Shown here: positions 22,081-30,955 of the stretch, piece after piece
Numbering within the stretch: the first letter of the stretch is position 1
Layout: each line of letters begins with the position of its first letter
Assembly: GCA_008477525.1 (NCBI GenBank)
Contig: SPDT01000008.1
Coordinates: forward strand, 62,001-126,000
DNA: 64,000 nt
Reading direction: 5' to 3'
Source: Hypomyces perniciosus
Lineage: Eukaryota; Ascomycota; Sordariomycetes; Hypocreales; Hypocreaceae
Notes under the pieces: model-generated
Told to the model about the DNA's origin: nothing
The model's database searches: none
The model's input: only the letters and a program-made list of their open reading frames with translations
Translations under genes and position numbers: made by a program

Positions 22081-23057
22081 TGTATCTAGCGTCTTGTTTG
22101 GTTATTGAAATTGGGCCACTTGCATGTCCCAACGTTATCGAGACCAGAGATATTATGCCACAGAACGAATACTAGTAGACCTTTTATCAAGAATTGGTGG
22201 TTAGAAGAAGAGAGTGATGGAATCTGGAGAGCGATCGGCGTAAAGTAGCCATAGCCAGTGCTTGGCCATCTTCTAAGAACTGTTCTATGCCTTTTGTACT
22301 GACTTGACGCGGGTAGACAGCACTATGCCGGATGCTGGCAACAGAGCAAAGGAGCTCGTAAGTGGATTTTTGATGTCAACACGAGGTCTCCCTCGAGAGA
22401 TCTCCCTTGTCATGTCATAGTCCGACCTCAAAATTCCCCGTGGCCCTGATAGTGTTTAATAGTGCTGTGAATTTTTAAATTGTAGTGGATGATTTTCAAA
22501 GTGTTCAACTAGAGAATACAGGCGTTTTAGTACGATTCTAGGGTCTTGGAAATCGGCATACAGGAATCTGCAGGGCTCGTGATGTGTGGTCAGTTAATGT
22601 AGGCTAGGGTGTTTGTTGGTGCTGTTGAGGTGCAAATCGGTTCTTACTCAAACTCGCCGTGGACTGTAGGAAGATAAGCCAAAGGTAGTCAGAGTTCACT
22701 ATTGAATCTCCTTTCATTTAAGAGACCTATGCTTTTTAAGCCCTTAAATCTGTAACCTGATGGAATGTTAACTGGCATGGGCTTGAAGCAAGTACCTACC
22801 TATAGAAAGTTATGGCTTAAAGGTCCGTCAGATTCTAGCCATTGGATTAAAGAAGTATGAGACACTATATTGAAGATATACATTCAAAAATTAAAAATAT
22901 AATACTATACATTATATGTAGCTAACCCTAGAACACTCATACGACGTAAAATTATAAGCTATATTCTCCTTAATAGTTCTCTCCTCTTTCAACTACTAAC
23001 ACTATATATTACCATAACCCTTAAACTTCTCCACATGGCCTTCTATATTTCAATAAG
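22081..23057. other. Intergenic, no feature recognised
   Basis: Moderate composition with scattered short frames. About 21880-22070 still reads as protein-like (GVKSIFNRNSAFHNLHVTKY) and may be the tail of the broken gene. Beyond that I see nothing. Confidence 0.45.
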
Positions 23058-23264
23058 ATGAAGTCCTCCAACATAGCTATTCTTTTTGCCTACTTTACTA
23101 TTTATCATTCCTGCCCGTCATTCACACAGCATTATGATAAGGATCAAGGACCCTCTTCAATCAGGAATAACATGATCATAATCCATTTTCGTCATTCCTT
23201 CAATACGTCTCCGTTATTCCGTATTGTGTATTTGAGTATCAGCTTCTTCCCACATGGCTGGTAA
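23058..23264 (+). CDS. Possible small secreted peptide, doubtful
   Basis: A 68-codon frame starts MKSSNIAILFAYFTIYHSC, which resembles a signal peptide. It is preceded by a pyrimidine-rich leader and CAATAAG before the ATG. The remainder has no Cys pattern or motif. It could be a small effector-type gene, the first exon of a spliced gene, or chance. Confidence 0.22.
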   Translation: MKSSNIAILFAYFTIYHSCPSFTQHYDKDQGPSSIRNNMIIIHFRHSFNTSPLFRIVYLSISFFPHGW

Positions 23265-23772
23265 CAGTAAGAATCTCGAAGGGTCCTGAATACAATTGTT
23301 CTTTTAGTGACCAATATGCCTTTATACTGTCGTCTTTTGATTCATAGCTGTCATAAATTACGGCTGCCCACCACACTCAAAGCACAACCATTTCAAGGAC
23401 TTACGCATGGCGGATGTCAACAGCGGGTATTAAAATCGGCACAAATCCATACATCCTTCTATTTCCTTTGTTAATCCTCACATAACTAGGACGTTAATCG
23501 ATTGAACTATGCCTTTATATCTAATACATCTCTTACTACTTGTCTTGTACCAGTATCACGAGGCCTCCCCATAGTTCTATATCTCTCAACTCTGCTATAA
23601 GTCCGAGTTCCACACTCTGAACCAACCTTGGAAAATAGGATTGTTAATATGTTGCACTTCCTTCTGATCCCACTATCGCATCTACAAGGAGAATCTGCTC
23701 CCTGCCAAGGTGAAACCCTACTTTTGGATTATTGAGGACAGCTTGCTACTTATGCATAGTACGGCGTGTATG
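23265..23772. other. Intergenic, 3' flank of the cold-shock gene
   Basis: No coding pattern is visible on either strand. It presumably includes the 3' UTR of the minus-strand cold-shock gene. Confidence 0.5.
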
Positions 23773-23988
23773 CTATCCCTCTATCTGGACCTCCTCTGCT
23801 TGCATCCCTTTCTGACCCTGTCTTGGTACGAATGTTACTGTTTGTCCCTCCTTAAGAACTTTGAAGCCATGCCCTTGGATTGCTTTAAAGTGAACAAACA
23901 GATCCTCGCCCCCCGCTTCTGGGGTTATAAATCCATATCCCTTTTCGTCATTGAACCATTTAACGGTTCCGGTTTGTCGCTCAGACAT
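23773..23988 (-). CDS. Cold-shock domain protein, bacterial CspA type
   Basis: The intronless coding region gives 71 aa, a single five-stranded cold-shock (OB-fold) domain with no extension. RNP1 is KGYGFI (residues 16-21) and RNP2 is LFVHF (30-34); the aromatic nucleic-acid-binding residues W11, F12, F20, F31, H33 and F34 are all present. The family binds single-stranded RNA/DNA and acts as an RNA chaperone in cold or stress. I chose the ATG at 23988 because the frame upstream (from 24021) adds only 11 non-conserved residues. The sequence is closer to proteobacterial CspA proteins than to animal Y-box domains. A similar bacterial-type protein, CRP1, is known in the fungus Metarhizium. The leader may contain an intron (GTAGGT near 24064, acceptor TTCACAG near 24003). 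A TATAA-like motif lies near 24185. Confidence 0.88.
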   Translation of the reverse strand: MSERQTGTVKWFNDEKGYGFITPEAGGEDLFVHFKAIQGHGFKVLKEGQTVTFVPRQGQKGMQAEEVQIEG

Positions 23989-24021
23989 ATTGGTTGAATT
24001 CCTGTGAACCGCGCGTGTCAA

Positions 24022-24627
24022 TCATGTCATCAGTTTCACATTAAAGAGTAAAAGCTGGACCTACTGTTTGGGTGCAAAAGATGGGAAATTTTAGGAAAGG
24101 ATCTGGAAAAAGAGGGGGTTCGAGTTATTGGAGAAATAAGGAACAAAGCAGAAGCAGTGAATTTGTCCAATGGAAATATCTGCGCTTTATAATATTGCAA
24201 ATGCGGGGTCGTGTCGTGGAAGGACACTAAGCTTCCGAGATAAATTTGGTCACATGACAAGCCCCGTGACGTCATTTTTCAACTAGGATCTTTGGTTGCC
24301 CGGAGTTAATATTCTTCCGCGAAAATTTCCCACTCTGCGTAGAAATCTAGGTATGTTTGTTGCCCTGCGCAAGCTCTCTTGTTTGAGAGCGTGGATATTA
24401 AGCTTTTTATTTTAGTCTGGGTCCTGTAGCCTCAAGTACTGTTTCAAAAAGGAATAATTAAACCTTCAACTCTAGACTTTCTTAGTCATTTTAGGCTTAA
24501 TATAGGACAGTTTTTGGAGTTATTTTTGAAGGTAGTATATCTCTTTTTGCTTTCCCGCTGTTCCCGTCTCAGTTACCTGCTAAGAAAGTGCGTTTTCCTA
24601 ATCGGTTTATTTATGTATTGTCCGACC
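24022..24627. other. Upstream region of the cold-shock gene and spacer to the LINE
   Basis: Contains the promoter of the minus-strand cold-shock gene (TATAAAG on the minus strand near 24185). The rest, to 24627, has no recognised feature. Confidence 0.45.
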
Positions 24628-24641
24628 GGCGGAATACTAGT
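24628..24641. repeat. Target-site duplication, LINE 3' side
   Basis: GGCGGAATACTAGT here recurs exactly at 30570-30583 on the other side of the LINE. The last T could belong to the LINE tail. Confidence 0.93.
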
Positions 24642-24672
24642 TTTTTTATTTTTTATTTTTTTATTTTTTTTT
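24642..24672 (-). repeat. A-rich 3' tail of the LINE
   Basis: On the plus strand this is a run of T interrupted by single A (TTTTTTTATTTTTTATT..). On the element's strand it is a tail of short TAAAA-like units, typical of LINE 3' ends made by target-primed reverse transcription. Confidence 0.85.
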
Positions 24673-24795
24673 ACTATTTACGACCACTCTGTATCTAGGT
24701 ACAACAGCCTCGTCTGGGCAACAGGTCGGTAGGAGCCAGGGGGCTAGACCCTGTTCGCTACGTTTCGCTGGACAAAGGAAAGTTTTGGTGTGTTC

Positions 24796-27700
24796 TCAAT
24801 CTATGTCTTGTAGAGGGGGGCCGTATGGGTTTACCTCCTCCACCAGCTTCTGGAAAGCCTCGCTTCCTTTGGGTCCTAGTAGGTACGTGACTGGTCTCTC
24901 GCCTCTCGGTGTTTCGGGGAGGAAGCTCCTCGTCATGCGGCATTCGGCAAAGTGCCCCGGCTCCCTGGGGGAGCCGCATCTGCAACGGGATTGCGTGTCG
25001 TGGCCAAAACGGTCGTGGTAGCTTTGGAAGTCTCCGTGACCAGACCTTTCTGCCAACAGCCTGTGTAAGATGGGCCGGGGGAGTTTCAGTTCCGGGGGAT
25101 TTGTAGGCGCTCCCAGGCCCCATAGTCGGTAGCTTTCCGGGGAGTTCGCCTCCCAGTACTTCTCCTGGAGGGTTGTTCTTTCAGCTTTTGCCCAGCGTTT
25201 GATGTGCGCTAGAGTGCTCCAACTCTGAGAGGGGAGGTTGCGGGCCGTCCCTTCCTTCGCTAGTTCATCCGCCGTTTCGTTGCCTCGTATGTCTTTGTGG
25301 CCTGGCACCCAGGAAACAAACACCTTGCAGGGGTGTATCTCTTCTGCCGTGCGTTGGAACCGCATGAACTCTTCTTGTGACGAGGTTGGGGCTTCGCCCA
25401 GCAGGCCTCTGACCACTGACGTGTTGTCAAGAAAGACGTGTATTTCGTTGATTCTGGGGTCGTTCCTTGCGAGTCCGGCTGCTGTTCTGATCGCTCTAGC
25501 AGCTCCTACGGCTTCTGCGTCGTAGACCTCTGCGTTGGCGAGTGGCCCGCAGTCCTTGTAGACTTTGGCTCTGTAGTACACTGCTGCTCCCCATCCAGTC
25601 TTCCCGTCGAGTTGGGAGCCGTCTGAGTAAGCCACTGCCGTCGAGGCTGGCAGCGAGTCTATTAGTTCAAGGTGCTTCCGTGTGGCCACCTCCTTCCCGA
25701 GTGTTTCAAAGCTCGGGCCGGCTCTGACGAAACGGGGTTTGTGGGCGAAGAGGGTAGGTCGGATGGACCTGCCGACAAGTCTGGCTGTCCTCTGTAGGCG
25801 AGTCGCAGGGAGCTGGACGTTCGGTCTGTCAATCCTGTCGGTCAGTGGATGAGAGCGGTCCAGACCCGCGAGTCGGGCGGCGTTTCTCAGTCTCGCCTGG
25901 GCGAGAACCGTGAATGCGGGCGGGACGCCGGACTCTCTGTGAAGCACCGGGACGGGGGTGGTCTTCCAGACCGGTAGGACGGCGCGGGCTGCAGTTTTGA
26001 AGGCTTTGTCTAGTTTTGCTGCGAGGTTATTGACGCCTGTGCTCACTATCCTGCCAGGGTTGTTCCTGGATTCTCTCTCCAAGCCGGGCCACCACGCCTC
26101 CATGCCGTACAGGGCGACTGGTAGTACGCAGGCCTTGGCCGCCATGGCCACTGCGTTGGGGGGGGAGCCTTTTCGGGTCTTGTTGAGGCTCTTTAGGAAG
26201 TTGGCCGTCTTCAGGGCCTTGCCCGCCTGGGCCTCCACGTGTTTTTTGAACGACAGCTTGGGGTCGAGAATGACGCCGAGCCATTTCATGTGTTCTTCGG
26301 GGTTGACCTGTCTTCCTTCCAGTGTCACTGGGTGTTGAGGATTAGGTCCACGTCTCCTATGAAAGTGGAGGAGTTCGGCTTTGTCTGGAGCGAAGGAGAT
26401 TGCGTTTTCCTGACCCCACCGGACCGCCCGGTCCAGCTCGTTCTGTAGCATCACCGAGGTGTAGCCCGCGTGAGGGCCTGTGGCCAGGAAGGCGACGTCG
26501 TCTGCGTAGCCAAAGCGTTTGTTGCTGGCCCATCCTGTTCCCAGGAGCGGGGCGACGTACAGCATAAACAAGATTGGTGAGAAGGGGGATCCCTGGGGAG
26601 TTCCGCACTTGAGTTCGCTGCGGGGAAGGGTGGTGCCGTCCCCTTTCCGGACGGAGACCGTGCGGTCGCTCAGGAAGGACTCCGCCCATCTGGTGAGCTG
26701 GTCTGGCCATCCCTGTTCCCTGAGTCGGAGGGTCATGCGGTTCTTCATCACGATGTCAAAAGCTCCCGAGATGTCGAGGGTGAGGATCGATGCCTCCTCT
26801 CCCCTGGAGAGTGCTAGTTCTACGTCGTGAACGAGGCAGGCGAGGAGGTCCGTGGCGCTCCTCTTCGGCAGAGCTCCGAAGTATTGTCTCGGGAGCACTC
26901 CGTGCTCGAGTGCGTCTCTTGCGATCCTTCGCGCTAGTAGCCTCTCCAGGCCCTTGCCTATGCACGACAGGAGTGAGATCGGCCGCCAAGCTTTGTGCTT
27001 GGAGTAGTCCGCCTTGTTCGGCTTGGGTATGAAGGTTACTTCGGCGTTTCGGAAAGGGGCTGGGTGGTATCCGATCTTTAGGCATCCTTTGAAGAGCTTG
27101 TGTACGAAGTCGCCGACCGCCGGCCAGGCCATCTTGAGAAGTTTCACCGAGATCCCGTCTGCCCCGGGGGCGGTGTTCCCCGCTCCGGTAGTGGCTTTCG
27201 TCACTTCTTCCTTGCTCAGTTCCTCATTCCAGGGGATGTTCTTGGGGGGGCGGACCGGGTGGTCCCAGGGGGCATCGACGTCTTCGGACGCTTCCCTGCG
27301 TTCGAGGACCATCCTCCGCAGGAGGGTGGCTCTGTCCGTTGGGTCTGTAACCTGACGGTCCCCGTCTACCAAGGGTGGTGGTTGGAACCGGTCAGTGGCC
27401 TTCCTCCACTTGGCTACCTGGAATATGCCTCTGCCCGGTCCTGCCGCGGCTATGATCGAGTCCCAGTGGGCTGCTTTCTTTCGTGAGACGGTTGTTCGCA
27501 GGGTCTTCTCGGCGGCTTCTCTTTCCTCGGCTGCGTCAGCGGTCGCTGTCACTGCCCTTTGTGCCTCTCTGCAGTCGTGGTCCCACCATGGTGCGCTGTG
27601 GCCGTTTTGATGCCTTCTCTTGCCGGCCCCTGTCATGGCGGTAGTGAAGAGGTCTTGTAAAGCCTGGGCCGCTCCGTCCAAGTCCTCTTGTGTGACACTG

Positions 27701-28497
27701 TTGGGGTCCAGGTCCGGCAGGCAGGATTTGTGGCTATGCATTAGTTGGCTGAAGTCTAGGAGGGATTCGAACGGGACGTAGAGCTTGCCCTTGGTAGTTG
27801 GCGGGGCTGTCGGGTCCGGCAGAGTAGTGACGAGTGTGAAGTGGTCCGACCCTGTGTCCAGTTGTCTGTCTACCACCGTCTGGGCGGCTGTATTGGTGAA
27901 GACCAAGTCGATTGTGTTGCCGTGACGGTTGGTCGGTGTGTCGACGAGAGAGGGAGAGAGACCCGCTCCTTCTGCCCATTCTTCCACCTGGTTTCCCGCG
28001 GTGTTGGTCCTGCCGCCGGGTTGCCAGGTCCAGTGTATCGCATTGAAGTCCCCCGCCACGATGGTTCTCGAGGGGGGGCGCCCCCACCTCTCGAGGATGT
28101 CCATCGTGACGGTTTCTGTCGCCCTGCGGTAGATGTTGACGATGGTGTAGTCGCAAACCCGTGTCCAGCATACGTTGCGGTCCTCAAGTCCAACTGGTTG
28201 TAGTTGAGTCGCTGGTAGGTTGGGTGAGATCCTGACGTATGTGAGAACTGAGGGGGGGTCTTGTGTCCAGTTCCCTAGGGGGTTGAAGGTTCTGTACCCC
28301 GGGTGGTTCTTTGTTTGTCTGCGTAGGGAGGTGCGGTCCCACCTTGCCCATGGTTCCTGTATCAAGATGACGTCGAAGCCGCCCTCCCATGCGAGGGAGA
28401 GTGCGGTATCGTGGCATTCCGGTCTTCGTCCTGTGTTTACCTGCAGGACCCGAAGGCCGTGTTTTCGGCGGTTTGATCGCCGGGGCGTGCTACTCAT
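24796..28497 (-). CDS. LINE ORF2: endonuclease, reverse transcriptase, RNase H
   Basis: 1233 aa, uninterrupted. The apurinic-type endonuclease domain (about 15-225) has QEPW with Glu48, AGDFNAIHW with Asp150/Asn152, NTIDLVFTN and GSDH (218-219). The reverse transcriptase (about 440-760) has FIPKPNK, LTLDISGAFD (Asp575), GTPQGSPFSP and YADD (Asp666/667). The RNase H domain (about 953-1085) has SDGS (Asp959), a Glu near 995, FLDN (Asp1024) and NETADELA (Asp1077). A C-terminal CCHC-like motif (CRCGSPREPGHFAEC, about 1172-1186) follows. All catalytic residues are present, so the enzyme may be functional. The protein nicks target DNA and copies the LINE RNA there. Its ATG overlaps the ORF1 stop as ATGA (28494-28497). 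Confidence 0.95.
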   Translation of the reverse strand: MSSTPRRSNRRKHGLRVLQVNTGRRPECHDTALSLAWEGGFDVILIQEPWARWDRTSLRRQTKNHPGYRTFNPLGNWTQDPPSVLTYVRISPNLPATQLQPVGLEDRNVCWTRVCDYTIVNIYRRATETVTMDILERWGRPPSRTIVAGDFNAIHWTWQPGGRTNTAGNQVEEWAEGAGLSPSLVDTPTNRHGNTIDLVFTNTAAQTVVDRQLDTGSDHFTLVTTLPDPTAPPTTKGKLYVPFESLLDFSQLMHSHKSCLPDLDPNSVTQEDLDGAAQALQDLFTTAMTGAGKRRHQNGHSAPWWDHDCREAQRAVTATADAAEEREAAEKTLRTTVSRKKAAHWDSIIAAAGPGRGIFQVAKWRKATDRFQPPPLVDGDRQVTDPTDRATLLRRMVLERREASEDVDAPWDHPVRPPKNIPWNEELSKEEVTKATTGAGNTAPGADGISVKLLKMAWPAVGDFVHKLFKGCLKIGYHPAPFRNAEVTFIPKPNKADYSKHKAWRPISLLSCIGKGLERLLARRIARDALEHGVLPRQYFGALPKRSATDLLACLVHDVELALSRGEEASILTLDISGAFDIVMKNRMTLRLREQGWPDQLTRWAESFLSDRTVSVRKGDGTTLPRSELKCGTPQGSPFSPILFMLYVAPLLGTGWASNKRFGYADDVAFLATGPHAGYTSVMLQNELDRAVRWGQENAISFAPDKAELLHFHRRRGPNPQHPVTLEGRQVNPEEHMKWLGVILDPKLSFKKHVEAQAGKALKTANFLKSLNKTRKGSPPNAVAMAAKACVLPVALYGMEAWWPGLERESRNNPGRIVSTGVNNLAAKLDKAFKTAARAVLPVWKTTPVPVLHRESGVPPAFTVLAQARLRNAARLAGLDRSHPLTDRIDRPNVQLPATRLQRTARLVGRSIRPTLFAHKPRFVRAGPSFETLGKEVATRKHLELIDSLPASTAVAYSDGSQLDGKTGWGAAVYYRAKVYKDCGPLANAEVYDAEAVGAARAIRTAAGLARNDPRINEIHVFLDNTSVVRGLLGEAPTSSQEEFMRFQRTAEEIHPCKVFVSWVPGHKDIRGNETADELAKEGTARNLPSQSWSTLAHIKRWAKAERTTLQEKYWEANSPESYRLWGLGAPTNPPELKLPRPILHRLLAERSGHGDFQSYHDRFGHDTQSRCRCGSPREPGHFAECRMTRSFLPETPRGERPVTYLLGPKGSEAFQKLVEEVNPYGPPLQDID

Positions 28498-30443
28498 TCA
28501 GTGTCCATGTCAGTGTCGTCGTCGGCGACCTGAATGGCCGACTCTGGTGGGGACGGGGCGTCCGATGGGACGCAAATGGGGGACTCCGTCGAGACTCCTG
28601 GTACTGGCCGCGATGGGGCGGGAGTCTGGCTTGGATGGGGGTTTGCGGGGCCCATGGGTCGGGGTGCGAAGGAGCTCCTTGCCAGGGCGGAAGGGACTGA
28701 CTTGCCTTCGCCGTTGTTTGCGGCGGGCCTCTCGTCCTGGCCTTGAGGGGCCGGGGTGGGGGTGCCCTCTGTGTGCAGGTCCCATGTTGCTCCCGCGGCT
28801 CCTGCGGAGTGGGCACGGGTGTGGGTGTCTTCATCCTGGGTCGTCCTCTGGAGGATTACTCTGGGTCTGTCTGTGCTGGTGTTCGGGTGTGTCTTGACAA
28901 ACTCGGTCGTCCCAAGTTTCCGGATGGCCTGGAGTTGGTCCTTAGTAGGCCGTTCGATCCTGCCGTCTTTGCGTTTCGGGCGTGCCGCGCAGTTCAGCGC
29001 CGTGGACGAGTGAGGTCCATTGCAGTTGGCACACTGCTCGGGGTTTGTGCACTCTCCGTGCGACGACCTGCCGCACTTCTTGCAGCGTTCCGTGCGGTTG
29101 CAAGCCCTGGGATCGTGGAAGCCCAGGCAGCGGTCGCACTGAGTGATCTGTGCCTTCGAGATCAGCCGTTTCGCAGGGGCGGAGCATCCGAACAGTCTGA
29201 AGCCAGGTTCGACCTTGTCCCTGAACGAGATGATCCAGTTTCGGGAGTTGATGTCTTCCCCGTGCTGTGATGGTTTGCATCTGGCGGGGGGGGCGCCGGA
29301 CTTAGCCCGGAGTTGCGCTTCCGTGGCGACCAAGGGGTCGGTGGGGTGGGTCCCTTCAGTGTCGGTGAAGTAACGGGGGACTCCTTGCACTATAAAAGTT
29401 TGCCAACTTTCCGCTTCCTCCAGTTTCATCCCTTCTTTGGCGAATTCTGCTTTGAAGAAGAGGAGTTTGTTGCGGGAATTTTGGTCTTTGGTTCGGATGG
29501 CAAAGCCTGTACGTACCTCTTGTATATATGTGATGTCTGTATAGTCGAGTCTGCAGAACTTGATGACGCTGCTCTTGGCCCCGACGGCGGTGTTCTTTCT
29601 CCAGACATGGTCTGGGGGGACCCGGAGGAAGATCCTGTCGTCAGGGGCTCTAGAGCCAGCGTCCTTGTTGGGGGTTTTCTTTGAGTTGTCTCTGATGTTT
29701 TTCGTTGTCTTTTCCTTTTGTTTGGTTGTTGCGAGGGGGGGGGGGATTTTAGTAGGTTGTGTGCCTCGCTTGACCGCCTCGGCATAGGATGCCGTAGGGC
29801 CCTTGCCCGGCTTGCTAGTGGGTGGGAGCGGGCCGTCCTTGTCCGATGGGGTGGGGCTTGTGGGGTTGCGTGGGCCAATGGGGGCTTGCTTCCTTGTGGC
29901 TTTGGGACGTTGGGCATCGTCGTCGTCAGTGCCTGATTCCTCGGGGGTTAGGATGCCCCCCAGGTTGTAATGCTGGGTAGCAGTGAAGTTAACGAGAGAT
30001 TTCTGTAGAGCTTTTGCGATCTGTAAAGCGGCGGCTCTGTGATGTTTCCCTTCGAGTGTAGCGAAGTAGACGTCAACGGCTTCAGAGGTGCCTAGCAGTA
30101 CTTCCCTGCGGGCGTTCCTGATTTCCTCTTCTTCTGCGCACTGCTCTGCCAGGCGGCTGTAGAGAGATACGTCGAGGGGTTTGTGTAGACTGGCTGTTCC
30201 CTTGGGGCCGGGTTTGGGGGTTTCGTTGCCGAAGTCGATTCTTGGGGCTTTGGCGTTTCTGAAGCGGACTTCTTTGATCGGGCGCTTCTTGGGTGTGATG
30301 GGCAGTGCGAACGGGTTCGCGATGCCCGGGAGAGCTGGGGTGGCCTCTCTCTGGTCTTGGGGGTTCGTTGCCAGCCCGGCGGCGGTGGTGATTTGGTTGG
30401 GTTGGGCGTCCGAGAGGATAGAGGCGGTTGCCATCTTGCTCAA
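28494..30443 (-). CDS. LINE ORF1: gag-like RNA-binding protein with CCHC fingers
   Basis: 649 aa, uninterrupted. The N-terminal third is polar and Pro/Lys-rich, with an acidic stretch near 168-178. A folded middle part (about 268-435) starts RIFLRVPPDHVW and looks like the nucleic-acid-binding core seen in other LINE ORF1 proteins (inference). Three zinc knuckles follow at about 436-485: CDRCLGFHDPRAC, CKKCGRSSHGEC and CANCNGPHSSTALNC. The C-terminus is long and Pro-rich. The protein should coat the LINE RNA. The first ATG is used; a second (MATASIL) lies three codons downstream. The stop codon overlaps the ORF2 start by four bases. Confidence 0.93.
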   Translation of the reverse strand: MSKMATASILSDAQPNQITTAAGLATNPQDQREATPALPGIANPFALPITPKKRPIKEVRFRNAKAPRIDFGNETPKPGPKGTASLHKPLDVSLYSRLAEQCAEEEEIRNARREVLLGTSEAVDVYFATLEGKHHRAAALQIAKALQKSLVNFTATQHYNLGGILTPEESGTDDDDAQRPKATRKQAPIGPRNPTSPTPSDKDGPLPPTSKPGKGPTASYAEAVKRGTQPTKIPPPLATTKQKEKTTKNIRDNSKKTPNKDAGSRAPDDRIFLRVPPDHVWRKNTAVGAKSSVIKFCRLDYTDITYIQEVRTGFAIRTKDQNSRNKLLFFKAEFAKEGMKLEEAESWQTFIVQGVPRYFTDTEGTHPTDPLVATEAQLRAKSGAPPARCKPSQHGEDINSRNWIISFRDKVEPGFRLFGCSAPAKRLISKAQITQCDRCLGFHDPRACNRTERCKKCGRSSHGECTNPEQCANCNGPHSSTALNCAARPKRKDGRIERPTKDQLQAIRKLGTTEFVKTHPNTSTDRPRVILQRTTQDEDTHTRAHSAGAAGATWDLHTEGTPTPAPQGQDERPAANNGEGKSVPSALARSSFAPRPMGPANPHPSQTPAPSRPVPGVSTESPICVPSDAPSPPESAIQVADDDTDMDTE

Positions 30444-30569
30444 GGGGCCCAGGAAGGGCGAGGGGGGAATTTGAGGGTGTTTTCTTGGTAGCTAGTCAAG
30501 AGGTGGTGATTTTTACTGTGAGTAGGCACCCAAAGGTAGGGGTACCTGTAGATGTAGGAGGGAAGCTGT

Positions 30570-30583
30570 GGCGGAATACTAGT
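30570..30583. repeat. Target-site duplication, LINE 5' side
   Basis: GGCGGAATACTAGT, identical to 24628-24641. It marks the 5' end of the LINE at 30569, so the element is not 5'-truncated. Confidence 0.93.
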
Positions 30584-30854
30584 ATATGATTGGCTACTTC
30601 GTAGTTCTTACTAGTGCATATCCCTATTGAGGAATAGTGTTAGATCGGCCGTTTATGTTCCTTGGTTCTTCAGGCTATTTATGTGTCTTCTTTCAGGGAA
30701 TTCGTGTGCTGAGTATGGTTTTAATGGATTCCTATGGGATTGCGCGAATAAGGGTTGTCATTATGCCATCTTTGCGTGAAAATGTAGGGGTGCAGCAGCC
30801 GGATGATGATTAGACCTGGTCTTAAATTAAGTATAGAATAAACGTTGGAGCACT

Positions 30855-30862
30855 ATATATAC
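30855..30862 (+). promoter_or_regulatory. Putative TATA box of the dehydrogenase gene
   Basis: TATATATA lies about 94 bp upstream of the ATG at 30956, followed by a pyrimidine-rich tract (CCCCCTCTTC) where transcription may start. The rest of 30584-30955 is promoter DNA without other recognised features. The LINE inserted about 390 bp upstream of the start codon. Confidence 0.5.
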
Positions 30863-30955
30863 GCCTATACCCCCTCTTCATTTACTCCTCGACATATACT
30901 ACCCTCTGTTTTGTGACATTTCCATGCTTATATCTCTTGGTGACTTTCTCTCACT

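Larger units (their letters stand above)
24642..30569 (-). mobile_element. Full-length Tad1-type LINE, intact
   Basis: This 5.9-kb non-LTR retrotransposon is bounded by a 14-bp exact target duplication (24628-24641 and 30570-30583). Its 3' end, on the minus strand, is an A-rich tail of TAAAA-type units (24642-24672). The order is a 5' UTR of about 126 nt, ORF1 (gag-like, 649 aa), ORF2 (endonuclease, reverse transcriptase, RNase H; 1233 aa) and a 3' UTR of about 120 nt. Both ORFs are open and there is no RIP. That implies recent insertion or lack of active RIP. A RIPed piece of its 5' end lies at 14280-14407. Confidence 0.95.

Noticed and set aside
25238..30474. Numerous plus-strand ORFs of 60-225 codons across the LINE
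   Set aside because: They are antisense shadows of LINE ORF1 and ORF2 in GC-rich coding DNA; none has independent gene features.
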